A stretch of 64,000 nt of DNA from contig CAJIZH010000006.1 in the NCBI GenBank assembly GCA_905181875.1, positions 124,001-188,000 on the forward strand. Direction: 5' to 3'. This DNA is from Flavobacteriales bacterium UBA6770 (GTDB taxonomy: Bacteria > Bacteroidota > Bacteroidia > Flavobacteriales_G > Salibacteraceae). Under the pieces are notes generated by a model. That model was not told the DNA's origin. It did no database searches and worked only from the letters and a program-made list of their open reading frames with translations. Numbering within the stretch: position 1 is the first letter of the stretch; each line of letters starts with the position of its first letter. Made by a program: the position numbers and the translations under genes. Shown here one piece after another: positions 16,453 through 25,395 of the stretch.

Positions 16453-17070
16453 CTAAAAATTATAACCGAAATGCAGTCCTGGTTCTGCGATAAAATAGTT
16501 GAGCCATCGGTTATTCAGTTTTTCAAATGTATCGGGCATTTTAGATTGAATAGGGCGGTGGGTTATCGCAATAGAAGGCTCAATAAAAAATCGGTTTTTG
16601 AATAGCTTAAACTGATACCCCAATCGGTAGGTATTGAACATTTGATAGCCGGTCGAAATCTTGTCGCCGTTGTCGTTAAAGAAGCTTTGATGCGCATTCA
16701 TAACGTGTATCGCCGTGTAAAGTCCTTTGTATAAAAAACGCTGGTAGGCCAAAGCAAATCCAAACTCTCTAATGTATCCCGGAAATTTTTCTGCGGGTGC
16801 TTCAAAGGAATCACCGTAAGGTATGCCCAGCGACCATGCGTATTTCCACGTTTTTAATTCAATCGATACTACGTCCTTTGGTGTTATCCGGTATCCGAGA
16901 TTCAGTTGCACAAAATCGGGTTTGTTTTCAGCCGCAAAATTACCCAACATAAAAAACGTACTTCCTACAAAAAACTTTTTGTAGGTAGAGTCTTGCTGAG
17001 TAGATTGACCATTCAAATTGATCCCCGAAAAGCAAAGGATGATTATAAAAAATAGCGTTTGTTTTAACAT
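16453..17070 (-). CDS. Predicted outer-membrane beta-barrel protein
   Basis: 205 residues with a signal peptide (MLKQTLFFIIILCFSGINLNG) and alternating amphipathic strands through the length, such as FVQLNLGYRITPKDVVSIEL and FFIEPSIAITHR, ending with a C-terminal aromatic in FGYNF as in outer-membrane barrels. No named family is recognised. About eight strands would fit the size. It sits between the gene-debris region and the Crp/Fnr regulator, both on the minus strand, but a 114-nt gap separates it from the regulator. Confidence 0.65.
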   Translation of the reverse strand: MLKQTLFFIIILCFSGINLNGQSTQQDSTYKKFFVGSTFFMLGNFAAENKPDFVQLNLGYRITPKDVVSIELKTWKYAWSLGIPYGDSFEAPAEKFPGYIREFGFALAYQRFLYKGLYTAIHVMNAHQSFFNDNGDKISTGYQMFNTYRLGYQFKLFKNRFFIEPSIAITHRPIQSKMPDTFEKLNNRWLNYFIAEPGLHFGYNF

Positions 17071-17184
17071 AGTTGTTGAACCGTTTTAGTGAAAAGGCAA
17101 AACTACTGTGCTGTGTTAATTCAAATGATTCACTTAAGGTAAGAAAGTTGGCTTATTATGTTTTAAAAGCCGCTTTTCGTGCTG

Positions 17185-17757
17185 TTAACTTTTAACCAGT
17201 CGCTTTCGCAAGCGACTAAGGGACTGAGGGGTTATTCCTAAGTAACTCGCTATTTGATATTGCGGTATGCGTTGCAGCAAGTCTGGTCGTGTTTCTTGTA
17301 AGTCCAAGTAACGTTTTTCTGGCGAGGAGGTTCTGAATTTATCGAAGTCAGATTTGCTTTTTACCAATTGTTCTTCCGTCAAAACTCTGCACAGGGTTTC
17401 AAATTTTGGAAACTTTTCGAAGATCGTCATTTCCATTTCAGAATTGGCTACCATAAGAATGGAGTCCTCCATACAAGAAACAACATACTTCGAAGGTTTT
17501 TTGTCAATTTTACATTGAGGTTCAAAGGATTCCGCCTCGGTATAAAAGGCCGTTGTTTTTTCATCGCCATCAATTACATAATAGCTTCGTAAGCAGCCTT
17601 TAATTACAAAATAACCGTAATCGGTATGTGCGTCTTCTTCAAGGAGTATAGTTCCTTTTTTGTATTGTTTAAAAGTGTCTAAATCAGTAATTGCTTGCTT
17701 TTCGGTATCCGATAAGTCGATGTATTTAGCGAGGTAGTCAAAAAGTATATGCTCCAT
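17185..17757 (-). CDS. Crp/Fnr-family transcriptional regulator
   Basis: A 190-residue regulator with an N-terminal cyclic-nucleotide-binding-like beta-roll (about 20-120, DFKQYKKGTILLEEDAHTDY in the usual place) and a short C-terminal helix-turn-helix (QIASYLGITPQSLSRLRKRL, about 165-184). The Glu/Arg pair that binds cAMP in CRP is not seen, and no iron-sulfur cysteine cluster is present, so the effector is unknown. Many Flavobacteriia have this short type. It is divergent from the gene at 17972, with a 214-nt space that may hold its own operator. Confidence 0.85.
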   Translation of the reverse strand: MEHILFDYLAKYIDLSDTEKQAITDLDTFKQYKKGTILLEEDAHTDYGYFVIKGCLRSYYVIDGDEKTTAFYTEAESFEPQCKIDKKPSKYVVSCMEDSILMVANSEMEMTIFEKFPKFETLCRVLTEEQLVKSKSDFDKFRTSSPEKRYLDLQETRPDLLQRIPQYQIASYLGITPQSLSRLRKRLVKS

Positions 17758-17971
17758 TTTTATACGATTTCCTTAGATTTCAAAAATTGATTTCGTGTTT
17801 AGTTTGCATAGCTACTATTTTTTATGCGAATTCGAGAAGTTCTACTTTAAACAAATTGGCGCACGAAATCAGTGTTGCAATCTGCACGATTTAACGCTGT
17901 TTACAATTTAGGACCGACAAATACTAAATTGTGTAGCAAGGTTTTAAAACATTCCATTTAGCTTTGTTTCA

Positions 17972-18541
17972 ATGCACACAATTGAACCTTATTACCGTTG
18001 GCGAGAGCTTTATTTAGCAGAGGAAGATGAACGTTCACCTTTTTACGGAAAGGAGTATTCTGAGTTTTACTTTAGCGATACCATTTACGATCATGTTATT
18101 CATCCTCAATGGGATAACATAGGTTCGGAGACACTTTTTCTGAAGCTTATTTATGCCGATTATGACGAAAAATTTGCGATAATCGAACTCATGGGCGAGT
18201 GGAACGATACGCTTCATAATGACATTCAGGCTTTAAAACGAAATATAATCGATCATTTGGTCGACGAAGGAATCAACCGTTTTATACTAATTGGCGAAAA
18301 CGTGCTTAACTTTCACCCTTCAGACGACTCCTACTACGAAGAATGGTTTGAAGACATTGAAGAAGGTTGGATTGCCACCTTGAATTTTAGACAGCATGTG
18401 CTGGAAGATTTTGGTCAAGAAAATATCGACCAGTATTTTGTTACGGGTGGAAAACTGGACGATCTTGTTTGGAGAACCCGATCGCCGAATGAACTGTTTT
18501 TATTGATTGATAATTTAGTCACAAAACGATTGAGCATATGA
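17972..18541 (+). CDS. Conserved hypothetical acidic protein
   Basis: A 189-residue soluble protein, rich in Asp/Glu and aromatic residues (RWRELYLAEEDERSPFYGKE near the start, DDSYYEEWFEDIEEGW near 120). It has no signal peptide or membrane helix, so it should be cytoplasmic. No domain is recognised. Its ATG overlaps the next gene by 4 nt (ATGA), so both are very likely co-translated. A broken partial copy of its 5' end lies 2 kb upstream at 15913, which shows local duplication. The ATG at 17972 is supported by that copy, which shares the same start context. Confidence 0.75.
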   Translation: MHTIEPYYRWRELYLAEEDERSPFYGKEYSEFYFSDTIYDHVIHPQWDNIGSETLFLKLIYADYDEKFAIIELMGEWNDTLHNDIQALKRNIIDHLVDEGINRFILIGENVLNFHPSDDSYYEEWFEDIEEGWIATLNFRQHVLEDFGQENIDQYFVTGGKLDDLVWRTRSPNELFLLIDNLVTKRLSI

Positions 18542-19839
18542 CGCATTTAAAGCGTACAGATTTCGGTAAACTAATTCTGATAATAAGTTGTGTTTTAATT
18601 TCCCTGCAAGGTTTTACGCAAAAACCAGTAAGAGTAGGTAATGTTGATAGCCCAAACGAACCCAGCATTAACATAAACCGACAGAATTCTCAAGAAGTAT
18701 TGTGTGGTGCTAATCTCAATAATCTATACCTAAGTCATGATGGTGGCAAGACTTGGGAAAGCAAAAAAATGACTTCCGATTACGGAGTGCACGGCGATCC
18801 TGTGGTCATCTCAGATAGCTCCGGTCTTTATTACTATTTTCATTTAAGTAATCCAATACTCGGCAGCTGGATCGATAGAATTGTTTGTCAAACCTCTGAA
18901 GATTTCGGCAAAACTTGGTCGACTGGAAGCTACACTGGATTGAATGGTAATAAAGCGCAAGACAAACATTGGGCGGTATATAATGAAGCGACTAACGAAT
19001 TGCATGTTTCATGGACGCAGTTTGATCTCTATGGAAGCAGAAACAAAGATAACCGATCGAATATTATGTATTCTAAGTCTGAGGATAACGGAGTAACGTG
19101 GACAATGGCGAATCAAATCAACCAAGCGTCGGGAGATTGTATCGATAGTTCATTAACTACCGAAGGTGCTGTTCCGACTTTCTCTAATGATGGACGCCTA
19201 TACATTGCTTGGGCGGGCCCTGCGGGTATTCGAATGAATTCGTTCAGTGAAGATAGCTGGTTACCCGTAACTACTTTGGTAGATAGTAATAAAGCAGGTT
19301 GGTCGTACTCGATTCCTGGAGTAAACCGCTGCAACGGAATGCCGGTAACGATTTGCGATCGTTCAAAAGGCGATAACGAAGGAAGAGTTTATGTGAATTG
19401 GAGTGATCAGCGCGAAGGAACGGACAATACTGATATCTTCTTAAAATACAGCGACACTAAAGGCGAACAATGGTCGGAACCAATTCGTATTGGAAAAAGA
19501 GGAGGGAAGAACCACCAGTTTCTTACTTGGATGTCTTTGGATCAAACTACAGGGGCGTTGTACTTGGTGTATTACGACCGAAGCCGTTTTAAGGACAATA
19601 GAACTGATGTGGTTTTAGCAAGGTCTTACGACGGTGGAAAAAGCTTCAAATACAAACGGATAAGACAATCACCCTTTACACCTGTTTCTGGTAAGTTCTT
19701 TGGCGATTACAACAACATTGATGCTCATGATGGAATCGTGCAGCTTGTTTGGACACGCATGGACAATGCCGATACGAGTGTTTGGACTGCTCGATATCAA
19801 GAGCGAAAATGGAGAGTTAAGCGATTGAGGAATAAATAG
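18538..19839 (+). CDS. BNR/Asp-box sialidase-like secreted protein
   Basis: 433 residues with a signal peptide (LILIISCVLISLQGFTQ) and at least four Asp-box motifs S/T-x-D-x-G-x-T/S-W/F: SHDGGKTWES, SEDFGKTWST, SEDNGVTWTM and SYDGGKSFKY. These mark a six-bladed beta-propeller of the sialidase/BNR type. Catalytic residues of true sialidases (the Arg triad and the nucleophile Tyr) cannot be placed safely, so the activity is unproven; it may only bind or process glycans. There is no T9SS domain. It overlaps the preceding gene by 4 nt. Confidence 0.8.
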   Translation: MTHLKRTDFGKLILIISCVLISLQGFTQKPVRVGNVDSPNEPSININRQNSQEVLCGANLNNLYLSHDGGKTWESKKMTSDYGVHGDPVVISDSSGLYYYFHLSNPILGSWIDRIVCQTSEDFGKTWSTGSYTGLNGNKAQDKHWAVYNEATNELHVSWTQFDLYGSRNKDNRSNIMYSKSEDNGVTWTMANQINQASGDCIDSSLTTEGAVPTFSNDGRLYIAWAGPAGIRMNSFSEDSWLPVTTLVDSNKAGWSYSIPGVNRCNGMPVTICDRSKGDNEGRVYVNWSDQREGTDNTDIFLKYSDTKGEQWSEPIRIGKRGGKNHQFLTWMSLDQTTGALYLVYYDRSRFKDNRTDVVLARSYDGGKSFKYKRIRQSPFTPVSGKFFGDYNNIDAHDGIVQLVWTRMDNADTSVWTARYQERKWRVKRLRNK

Positions 19840-20232
19840 TGTTGAGTTTTGAGTGTTGAGTTTTTAATGTAAAGCGTATCACGTATTTTATATTTCGTGG
19901 GCTAGCGATGGTTTTTGAATTTGTGTCGGCTTTATAATTTCTTAGCGTCACCGCTTATTAAGGCAATTAGATCTGTGGTTATCCGAATTAGATTCCGAAC
20001 AGAAGTTTCACTAGATTTCTTTGTCGAGAAGTTCATCTAGTATTTCGGAATGACGGTAGTATTTATGATTTGTAGTTTTCTGTGTAACGATTGAATCTGT
20101 GGCGATCCGAATTAGATTCCAGTCAGAAGTTTAACTAGATCTTCTTTGTGAGAAGTTCATATAGTCTTCCGGAATGACGGTCGTATTTATAATCTGCACT
20201 TCTCTGGGTAATAATCACCAAAAATTATTTAT
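19840..20232. other. Intergenic region with a 124-bp tandem repeat
   Basis: No gene is seen. Most of the region is an imperfect two-copy tandem repeat that ends each time with a GGAATGACGG element (see the repeat entry). Confidence 0.6.
19971..20218. repeat. Two tandem imperfect copies, period 124 bp
   Basis: Copy 1 (about 19971-20094) and copy 2 (about 20095-20218) align along their whole length: ATCTGTGG, CCGAATTAGATTCC, AGAAGTT, ACTAGAT, GAGAAGTTCAT and GGAATGACGG recur at spacing 124. Each copy holds an ACTAGAT...ATCTAGT-like inverted pair and ends in a GTCATTC-type element (GAATGACGG at 20048 and 20172). Confidence 0.85.
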
Positions 20233-21351
20233 TTAAAACGACTCAGCAAAAGTCAAATAAAACTGCTGGCGATTATTATCTCCACGGGCGTAATCAAATC
20301 GGATGTGCACGCGTTCTTTTTTATTGAAAGCCAAACGAAATCCACCACCGTAAGAATAGCGCAAAAAGTCGGTATTGAATTCTTCGAAATTATCTGCAAC
20401 AGCTCCAGTTCCAGCAAATACTGCAAATCCAAAAAAGTGCCAGATCGGGGTGCGGTATTCAACTTGAGAGGCCATTAAATGATTGTCTCTAAACTCACCT
20501 TTTCGATAACCTCGCATTATTTTATCACCACCCAACTGAGAGATTTTGTTAAATGGAGCTGTTCCGAAAATAGACGAACTATAACCGTGTAAACCAATAA
20601 TATGATTTTTACCTAGATTGAAATATTTCCGAAGGTCAACTGTAAATAAATTATATCCAAAATTACCACCCATAGCTTTGTTAAACCCTAAAAAAGAGAC
20701 ATTCGCATAGTAGCCTTTAGTAGGAGCGTAAATAAAATCTCGTCCATCGTATTCCAGTTCCCAGCCAATTCCAGCGGTTACACTTCCTGATCTACCTGCG
20801 ATATCTAAGGTATCTAAAAGTCCATCCGGTTTTATTGAAGTAATGGTGGTGTTTTGGTAAAAAAGCTTGGGTCCAGTATAAATTCTCTTTTTGATTTTTT
20901 TTAAGCCCGTAATCGCAAATCGCGGAAAATTCGCACCGTAATCTTCTTCGTATTTTGTGTCGTTAGAGTTTCCTATTCCAGCAAAAAAGTAGGGGTAGCG
21001 GTAGTAGGAAATTTCACCCTTAATTCTGTAATTATCTTCTTTTAGAAAGATTTTAAAAGGCATAGAAAAAAGTACTTGATCGTTGAGTGTGTAGGAAAAG
21101 GACAGACCCGCTAAACTCAGAGGTGAAATGGTGTCTTTTTGGTTGAACCGACGGTACATTAACGCCGAAACACCAAATGCCCAATTGGTTTCTGGTTTGA
21201 AATAGATGGAAGGTAATACCGTAAGTTTTCGTTGTTTGTTAAGGTCAAAACCAAGAAACGATTGATCAGTACTGTCTGCCGTTTGAGCATAGCTTGCGGT
21301 GCAAATAGTCAAGGCAAAGCCTAGCATAATATATTTTAAGAATACTTGCAC
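20233..21351 (-). CDS. BamA/TamA-like (Omp85) outer-membrane protein without POTRA
   Basis: A 372-residue outer-membrane barrel of the bacterial surface antigen (D15/Omp85) type. The signature is in the C-terminal half: QLGGDKIMRGYRKGEFRD (about 268-285), the lid-loop motif VRGF/Y equivalent, and the strands end in FYLTFAESF with a terminal Phe. There are no POTRA domains, so it cannot be BamA itself; such short relatives may act in lipid transport or hydrolysis. The start is GTG at 21349-21351, overlapping the TAG of the NUDIX gene by 1 nt (TAGTG). ATG at 21325-21327 would also leave a signal peptide. It is the last gene of the serC-serA run. Confidence 0.85.
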   Translation of the reverse strand: MQVFLKYIMLGFALTICTASYAQTADSTDQSFLGFDLNKQRKLTVLPSIYFKPETNWAFGVSALMYRRFNQKDTISPLSLAGLSFSYTLNDQVLFSMPFKIFLKEDNYRIKGEISYYRYPYFFAGIGNSNDTKYEEDYGANFPRFAITGLKKIKKRIYTGPKLFYQNTTITSIKPDGLLDTLDIAGRSGSVTAGIGWELEYDGRDFIYAPTKGYYANVSFLGFNKAMGGNFGYNLFTVDLRKYFNLGKNHIIGLHGYSSSIFGTAPFNKISQLGGDKIMRGYRKGEFRDNHLMASQVEYRTPIWHFFGFAVFAGTGAVADNFEEFNTDFLRYSYGGGFRLAFNKKERVHIRFDYARGDNNRQQFYLTFAESF

Positions 21352-21806
21352 TAGAAGGTTGCTACCAATTTGTTAATCGCCGTTTGATCACTTAAAAAAG
21401 CGAATTTTTCTGCTGTTAAATCCTTCAGGTTTACCCAACGAAATGATTCTTGATTTTCAGTGATTGAATAATCAAAATCCATTTTTTGTTCTGATACTTT
21501 GATACTAGCAACATCTTGAAATTGGCAATTGAAATACATGCAAATTACTTGCTGCCAAGGCCTAAAGTAACTCTGTATGTATTCGTCGGTGGTATAAAAT
21601 GGTTTTCCAACAGTAATTTTAGCGCCCATTTCTTCATTTGCTTCGCGATGCAAACATTCGATAGGAGATTCTCCAAATTCTAATCCGCCACCGGGCAATT
21701 TAGTAAATGGTTTTCCTTGTAACAGCTCATCAGAAACCAATAAGGATCCCTCGTGAATAAAAAGGCCATAGATTCTTACGTTAAACTCTGTAGGTATTTC
21801 TGACAT
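21351..21806 (-). CDS. NUDIX hydrolase
   Basis: A 151-residue cytoplasmic pyrophosphohydrolase. The NUDIX box G-x5-E-x7-R-E-U-x-E-E-x-G is complete in GGGLEFGESPIECLHREANEEMGA (about 44-67), supplying the Mg-binding glutamates. The substrate cannot be told; it may be a nucleoside diphosphate derivative. It overlaps the DUF1015 gene by one base upstream (TAATG) and the BamA-like gene by one base downstream, so it is translationally linked to both. Confidence 0.9.
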   Translation of the reverse strand: MSEIPTEFNVRIYGLFIHEGSLLVSDELLQGKPFTKLPGGGLEFGESPIECLHREANEEMGAKITVGKPFYTTDEYIQSYFRPWQQVICMYFNCQFQDVASIKVSEQKMDFDYSITENQESFRWVNLKDLTAEKFAFLSDQTAINKLVATF

Positions 21807-23053
21807 TACTCGCTTATTTTATATAAGGCCAACCCACTTCGGATTTTAGGCTCGATATAGGTGCTTTTTGGTGGCATATGAGAATGCATATCAGCTACAT
21901 TTTTTAATTGGTCAATAGTCACAGGGTGCAATGCAAATGCAACTTTCATTTTGCCTGAGTCAACCAACTTTGTCAGCATCTGAGTATCATTTCGAGCACC
22001 TAAAAATTGTACGCGTCTATCTTTTCGCAAATCTCCAATGCCCAATATAGGTTCCAGAATATTTTTTGAAAGAATAGACACATCCAGCTTTTCCACAGGA
22101 TGGTTCTGGTCAAAGGTTCCAATTTTAGCATCTAATGCGTACCAAGTATTGGATAGGTACATGCCTATTTGGTTGTATGATTTTGGCTTGAAAGCCTTTA
22201 CAGATAGTTTGGTAACATCGAAAAATTCATCAAGTTTTGATAAAAATTCGGTGTCGGAAAGGCCATTTAAATCCTCAACTACTCGATTGAATTCCAGAAT
22301 ATTAAGTTCGCTCTCTGGCACAAAAAAGCTCATCAGGAAATTGTACTTCTCGTTTCCTGTATGATTAGGATTATTCCTACGCATTTCATGTCCCAATAAA
22401 TTAGACGAAGCACATCGGTGATGACCATCGGCAATATAGAGTGCATTAAAACCTACAAATTGCTCCTGAATTACTCTTATATCCTCAGGATCTGATATTT
22501 TCCAGAATTGGTGACAAGCACTATTCGCACTCATGTAATCGTACTCGGGAGTGGACTTTAACTGTCTTTCCAATACTTCTTTTATGCGATCGTTATCTGG
22601 ATAAGTCATCAGCACAGGCTCAGCATTCATGTCTGTTGTTTCCAAATAATTTTTGAAAATAACTTCCCGTTTTAGAATAGTGTGTTCGTGCTTTTTAATA
22701 ACTCCGTTTTCGTAATCGTCAATAGATGCACCAGCAATAATCCCGGTAAATACATTGCCTCTAAACTTTTGACGGTATACATAAAGGCTATCTTCTTTGT
22801 CTTGCACAAAAGTGCCTTCCGTGATAAATTGATTAATCTTACCTCTAACTTTTTTAAATCTATTTACCGTATTTGATTTGGTTTTTTTTTGGTCACCAAA
22901 TTCTGGATTAATGATATGAATGAAAGAGTAGGGGTTAGTGCTCAACTTATGAGTCAAACCAGACCGTGAATAAGATACGAATGATCTAGACGCTACTAAA
23001 TGCACCATATTTCTTGGTGGACGGAAAGCTTTAAAAGGAATAATTTTTGCCAT
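21806..23053 (-). CDS. DUF1015 family protein
   Basis: A 415-residue cytoplasmic protein of the DUF1015 family, members of which lie beside serA/serC in many bacteria and may act in serine-linked metabolism, perhaps as a kinase-like enzyme; the activity is not settled here. Conserved parts seen are IPFKAFRPP at the N-terminus and ALYIADGHHRCASSNLL (about 205-220). The start is the ATG at 23051-23053. A strong hairpin followed by a T-run touches this ATG, see the hairpin entry; a TATATTTG element further upstream could give it a promoter of its own. Confidence 0.88.
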   Translation of the reverse strand: MAKIIPFKAFRPPRNMVHLVASRSFVSYSRSGLTHKLSTNPYSFIHIINPEFGDQKKTKSNTVNRFKKVRGKINQFITEGTFVQDKEDSLYVYRQKFRGNVFTGIIAGASIDDYENGVIKKHEHTILKREVIFKNYLETTDMNAEPVLMTYPDNDRIKEVLERQLKSTPEYDYMSANSACHQFWKISDPEDIRVIQEQFVGFNALYIADGHHRCASSNLLGHEMRRNNPNHTGNEKYNFLMSFFVPESELNILEFNRVVEDLNGLSDTEFLSKLDEFFDVTKLSVKAFKPKSYNQIGMYLSNTWYALDAKIGTFDQNHPVEKLDVSILSKNILEPILGIGDLRKDRRVQFLGARNDTQMLTKLVDSGKMKVAFALHPVTIDQLKNVADMHSHMPPKSTYIEPKIRSGLALYKISE

Positions 23054-23060
23054 AAAAAAA

Positions 23061-23082
23061 CGCGGCAGTTTTGGCTGCCGCG
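23061..23082 (-). terminator. GC-rich hairpin abutting the DUF1015 start codon
   Basis: Minus strand: CGCGGCAG - CCAAAA - CTGCCGCG followed by seven T and then ATG of the DUF1015 gene. The 8-bp perfect GC stem plus T-run is a textbook intrinsic terminator for serA, yet its T-run ends at the next start codon. It could end the serA transcript or act as a 5' stem-loop of the downstream mRNA. Confidence 0.75.
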
Positions 23083-23084
23083 AT

Positions 23085-23093
23085 ACAAATATA
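23085..23093 (-). promoter_or_regulatory. -7 promoter element upstream of the DUF1015 hairpin
   Basis: TATATTTGT on the minus strand matches TAnnTTTG. Transcription from it would start at the foot of the hairpin, putting the whole stem-loop in a very short leader of the DUF1015 mRNA. Confidence 0.45.
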
Positions 23094-23109
23094 CTTTGAG
23101 TCTAAAGAC

Positions 23110-24060
23110 TTAGCGGTGAGCAATAATAAAATTCGCTAATTCTTCTCCAATTCTATCTTGAGCTTCCAAAGTAGCTGCTCCAACATGGGGAGTAGAGGCA
23201 ATTTTAGAATGCTTTAATAAAGCGTCATTTGGAGTTGGTTCGTTTTCGAATACGTCTAAGGCGCAACCTGCAACTTTTCCACTATCCAATGCAGCTAATA
23301 AATCACTTTCATTAATAACACCGCCTCGAGCAATGTTTACCAAATAAGCTCCGTCTTGCATTTTAGCTAATTCTGCAGCACCAATTACGGCGCTTCCGTC
23401 AGCTTGTTTGGGCACGTGAATAGATATAAAATCAGAGCTTGAAATCAATTCTTCCAATCCAATTGTGGCAATTGAAACTGTTACAGATTGACCTTGTAAA
23501 GACAACTTTATATCAGCATTTGCAACAAATGGATCATGTGCAACAACGTTCATTCCACAACCAATAGCGTATTGAGCCACTGACTGACCAATTCTTCCAA
23601 ATCCAATAATACCAAGAGTTTTTCCTCTTAACTCAACGCCTTTTCCATATTTCTTCTTCAATACTTTGAAGTTAGATGCGCCATTAACTGGCATTTCTTT
23701 GTTCGCATCGTAAGTCATTCTTACCAAGCTAAACAACTGAGTCATTACTAATTCGGCAACAGATTGAGAAGAAGCAGCGGGAGTATTAAATACATGCAAT
23801 CCTTTAGATCGAGCATACTCAACATCAATGTTATCCATTCCAACTCCGCCACGTCCAATCATTTTAAGATTAGGACAAGCATCCATTACTTCTTTTCTAA
23901 CTGTAGTTGCAGATCTAACTAAAACTACTTCATAGTTTTCGTTGTTGATTGCATCAATCAAATTTTCTTGGGCAACTGTTTCGGTAACTACTTTATGGCC
24001 TGCTTTTTCAAGAATAATTTTTCCTGAATTCGCGATACCATCATTTGCTAAAATATTCAT
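23110..24060 (-). CDS. serA: D-2-hydroxyacid dehydrogenase, likely 3-phosphoglycerate dehydrogenase
   Basis: Oxidises 3-phosphoglycerate to 3-phosphohydroxypyruvate with NAD, the first step of serine synthesis. The 316 residues lack the C-terminal ACT regulatory domain, so it is the short SerA type. Seen motifs: RGGVGMDNIDVEYARSKG (about 73-90), the NAD-binding GIIGFGRIGQSVA (about 149-161), the catalytic Arg/Glu/His region with NIARGGVINESDL (about 239-251) and PHVGAATLEAQ (about 292). It follows serC by 168 nt on the same strand and precedes DUF1015. Confidence 0.92.
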   Translation of the reverse strand: MNILANDGIANSGKIILEKAGHKVVTETVAQENLIDAINNENYEVVLVRSATTVRKEVMDACPNLKMIGRGGVGMDNIDVEYARSKGLHVFNTPAASSQSVAELVMTQLFSLVRMTYDANKEMPVNGASNFKVLKKKYGKGVELRGKTLGIIGFGRIGQSVAQYAIGCGMNVVAHDPFVANADIKLSLQGQSVTVSIATIGLEELISSSDFISIHVPKQADGSAVIGAAELAKMQDGAYLVNIARGGVINESDLLAALDSGKVAGCALDVFENEPTPNDALLKHSKIASTPHVGAATLEAQDRIGEELANFIIAHR

Positions 24061-24228
24061 TGTTGTTTTTTAAGTTAGAATCAAACTTCTTGTTCAAAAT
24101 TTATCTTGTTCAGTAACTCATTACTTTTTGTAAAGTGAGATGTTGAAATCTGTTCGAAAGTTCAAACGGGCAAGTTGAGAATGACCAGGATAATTTTATA
24201 TTTTAATTTTTGACATTATCAGCTTCGT

Positions 24229-25299
24229 TTAAGCTGTTTTTTCTAATTCTTTCATACAATCCACCAATAATTGCACACTTTCAACAGGCAATGCATTGTA
24301 CATTGATGCTCGGTATCCACCAACTGATCGGTGACCTTTGATTCCGTTGATTTTAGCATCATTCCATAGTTTATCAAAGGCATCTTTATGTGCTTCATCT
24401 TTTAATACGAAACAGGCGTTCATAACAGAGCGGTCTTCCAAGTTTGCAGTTCCTTCAAAAAGAGGATTTCTATCAATTTCGTTGTACAGTAATGCTGCTT
24501 TTTCATTGTTTCGTGCTTCAATCCAAGGAATACCGCCGTTTGCTTTTAACCAACGTAAGGTCAGCATAGAAACGTAGATAGAAAATACAGGAGGTGTATT
24601 GAACATAGATTCCTTAGAGGCGTGAGTCTGAAGGTCTAAATAAGCAGGAATTGTTCTTCCGTTTCTTCCAAATACAGCATCTTTTACAATGTATAAAGTT
24701 GCTCCAGCAGGACCTAAATTCTTTTGAGCTCCAGCATATATCATATCAAATTGTGATATATCGACGGATTTTGAAAATATATCAGAAGACATATCACAAA
24801 CCAATGGAACTAGGCATTCAGGAAAACTTTTCATTTGAGTTCCGTAAATGGTATTGTTTGAAGTGCAATGAAAGTAATCTATATCCGAAGGAACCGTATA
24901 ATCTTTTGGAATGAAGTTATAATTAGCATCTTTTGAAGTTCCCAAAACATTAACGTCTCCAAATAGTTTTGCTTCTTTAATGGCTTTATTTGCCCATGCG
25001 CCGGTATCAGTATAAGCCGCTTTACCGTTTTCGCGCATCAAGTTCATTACCGTAATCAAAAACCCTAGACTCGCTCCTCCCTGAAGGAAAAGAACTGAAT
25101 AGCCTTCAGGTACATTCAATATTTCTTTTACCAGAGCAGTAGCCTCATCCATTACAGCGACAAAGTTTTTACTTCGATGTGATATTTCGAGTAATGAGAG
25201 ATCTAAGTTGTCAAAATTTCCAACTGCTGCTTGAGCTTCTTTTAAAACTGATTCGTCTAATATACAGGGGCCTGCACTGTAATTGTGAACTTTTGCCAT
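24229..25299 (-). CDS. serC: Phosphoserine aminotransferase
   Basis: A PLP enzyme that converts 3-phosphohydroxypyruvate plus glutamate to phosphoserine, the second serine step; it also acts in pyridoxal phosphate synthesis in some bacteria. The 356 residues match the family. The start AKVHNYSAGPCILDESVL is characteristic. The PLP-binding lysine is in YAGAQKNLGPAGATLYIV (about 194), and HRSKNF and EVPEGYSVLFLQGGASLGF regions fit the phosphate cradle. First gene of the serC-serA-DUF1015-NUDIX-BamA-like run; two secreted-protein genes lie upstream on the same strand. Confidence 0.96.
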   Translation of the reverse strand: MAKVHNYSAGPCILDESVLKEAQAAVGNFDNLDLSLLEISHRSKNFVAVMDEATALVKEILNVPEGYSVLFLQGGASLGFLITVMNLMRENGKAAYTDTGAWANKAIKEAKLFGDVNVLGTSKDANYNFIPKDYTVPSDIDYFHCTSNNTIYGTQMKSFPECLVPLVCDMSSDIFSKSVDISQFDMIYAGAQKNLGPAGATLYIVKDAVFGRNGRTIPAYLDLQTHASKESMFNTPPVFSIYVSMLTLRWLKANGGIPWIEARNNEKAALLYNEIDRNPLFEGTANLEDRSVMNACFVLKDEAHKDAFDKLWNDAKINGIKGHRSVGGYRASMYNALPVESVQLLVDCMKELEKTA

Positions 25300-25395
25300 A
25301 ACTTTAAATAGTGTTTTAATTGAAATGTAAAAGTCTTAAAAAAATGTGAGAAAGCTAACAGGAAGGAGGTTAATTACTAGTTAATAAATCAACAC

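Noticed and set aside
20233-21351. BamA itself
   Set aside because: No POTRA domains and too short; only the barrel signature is present.
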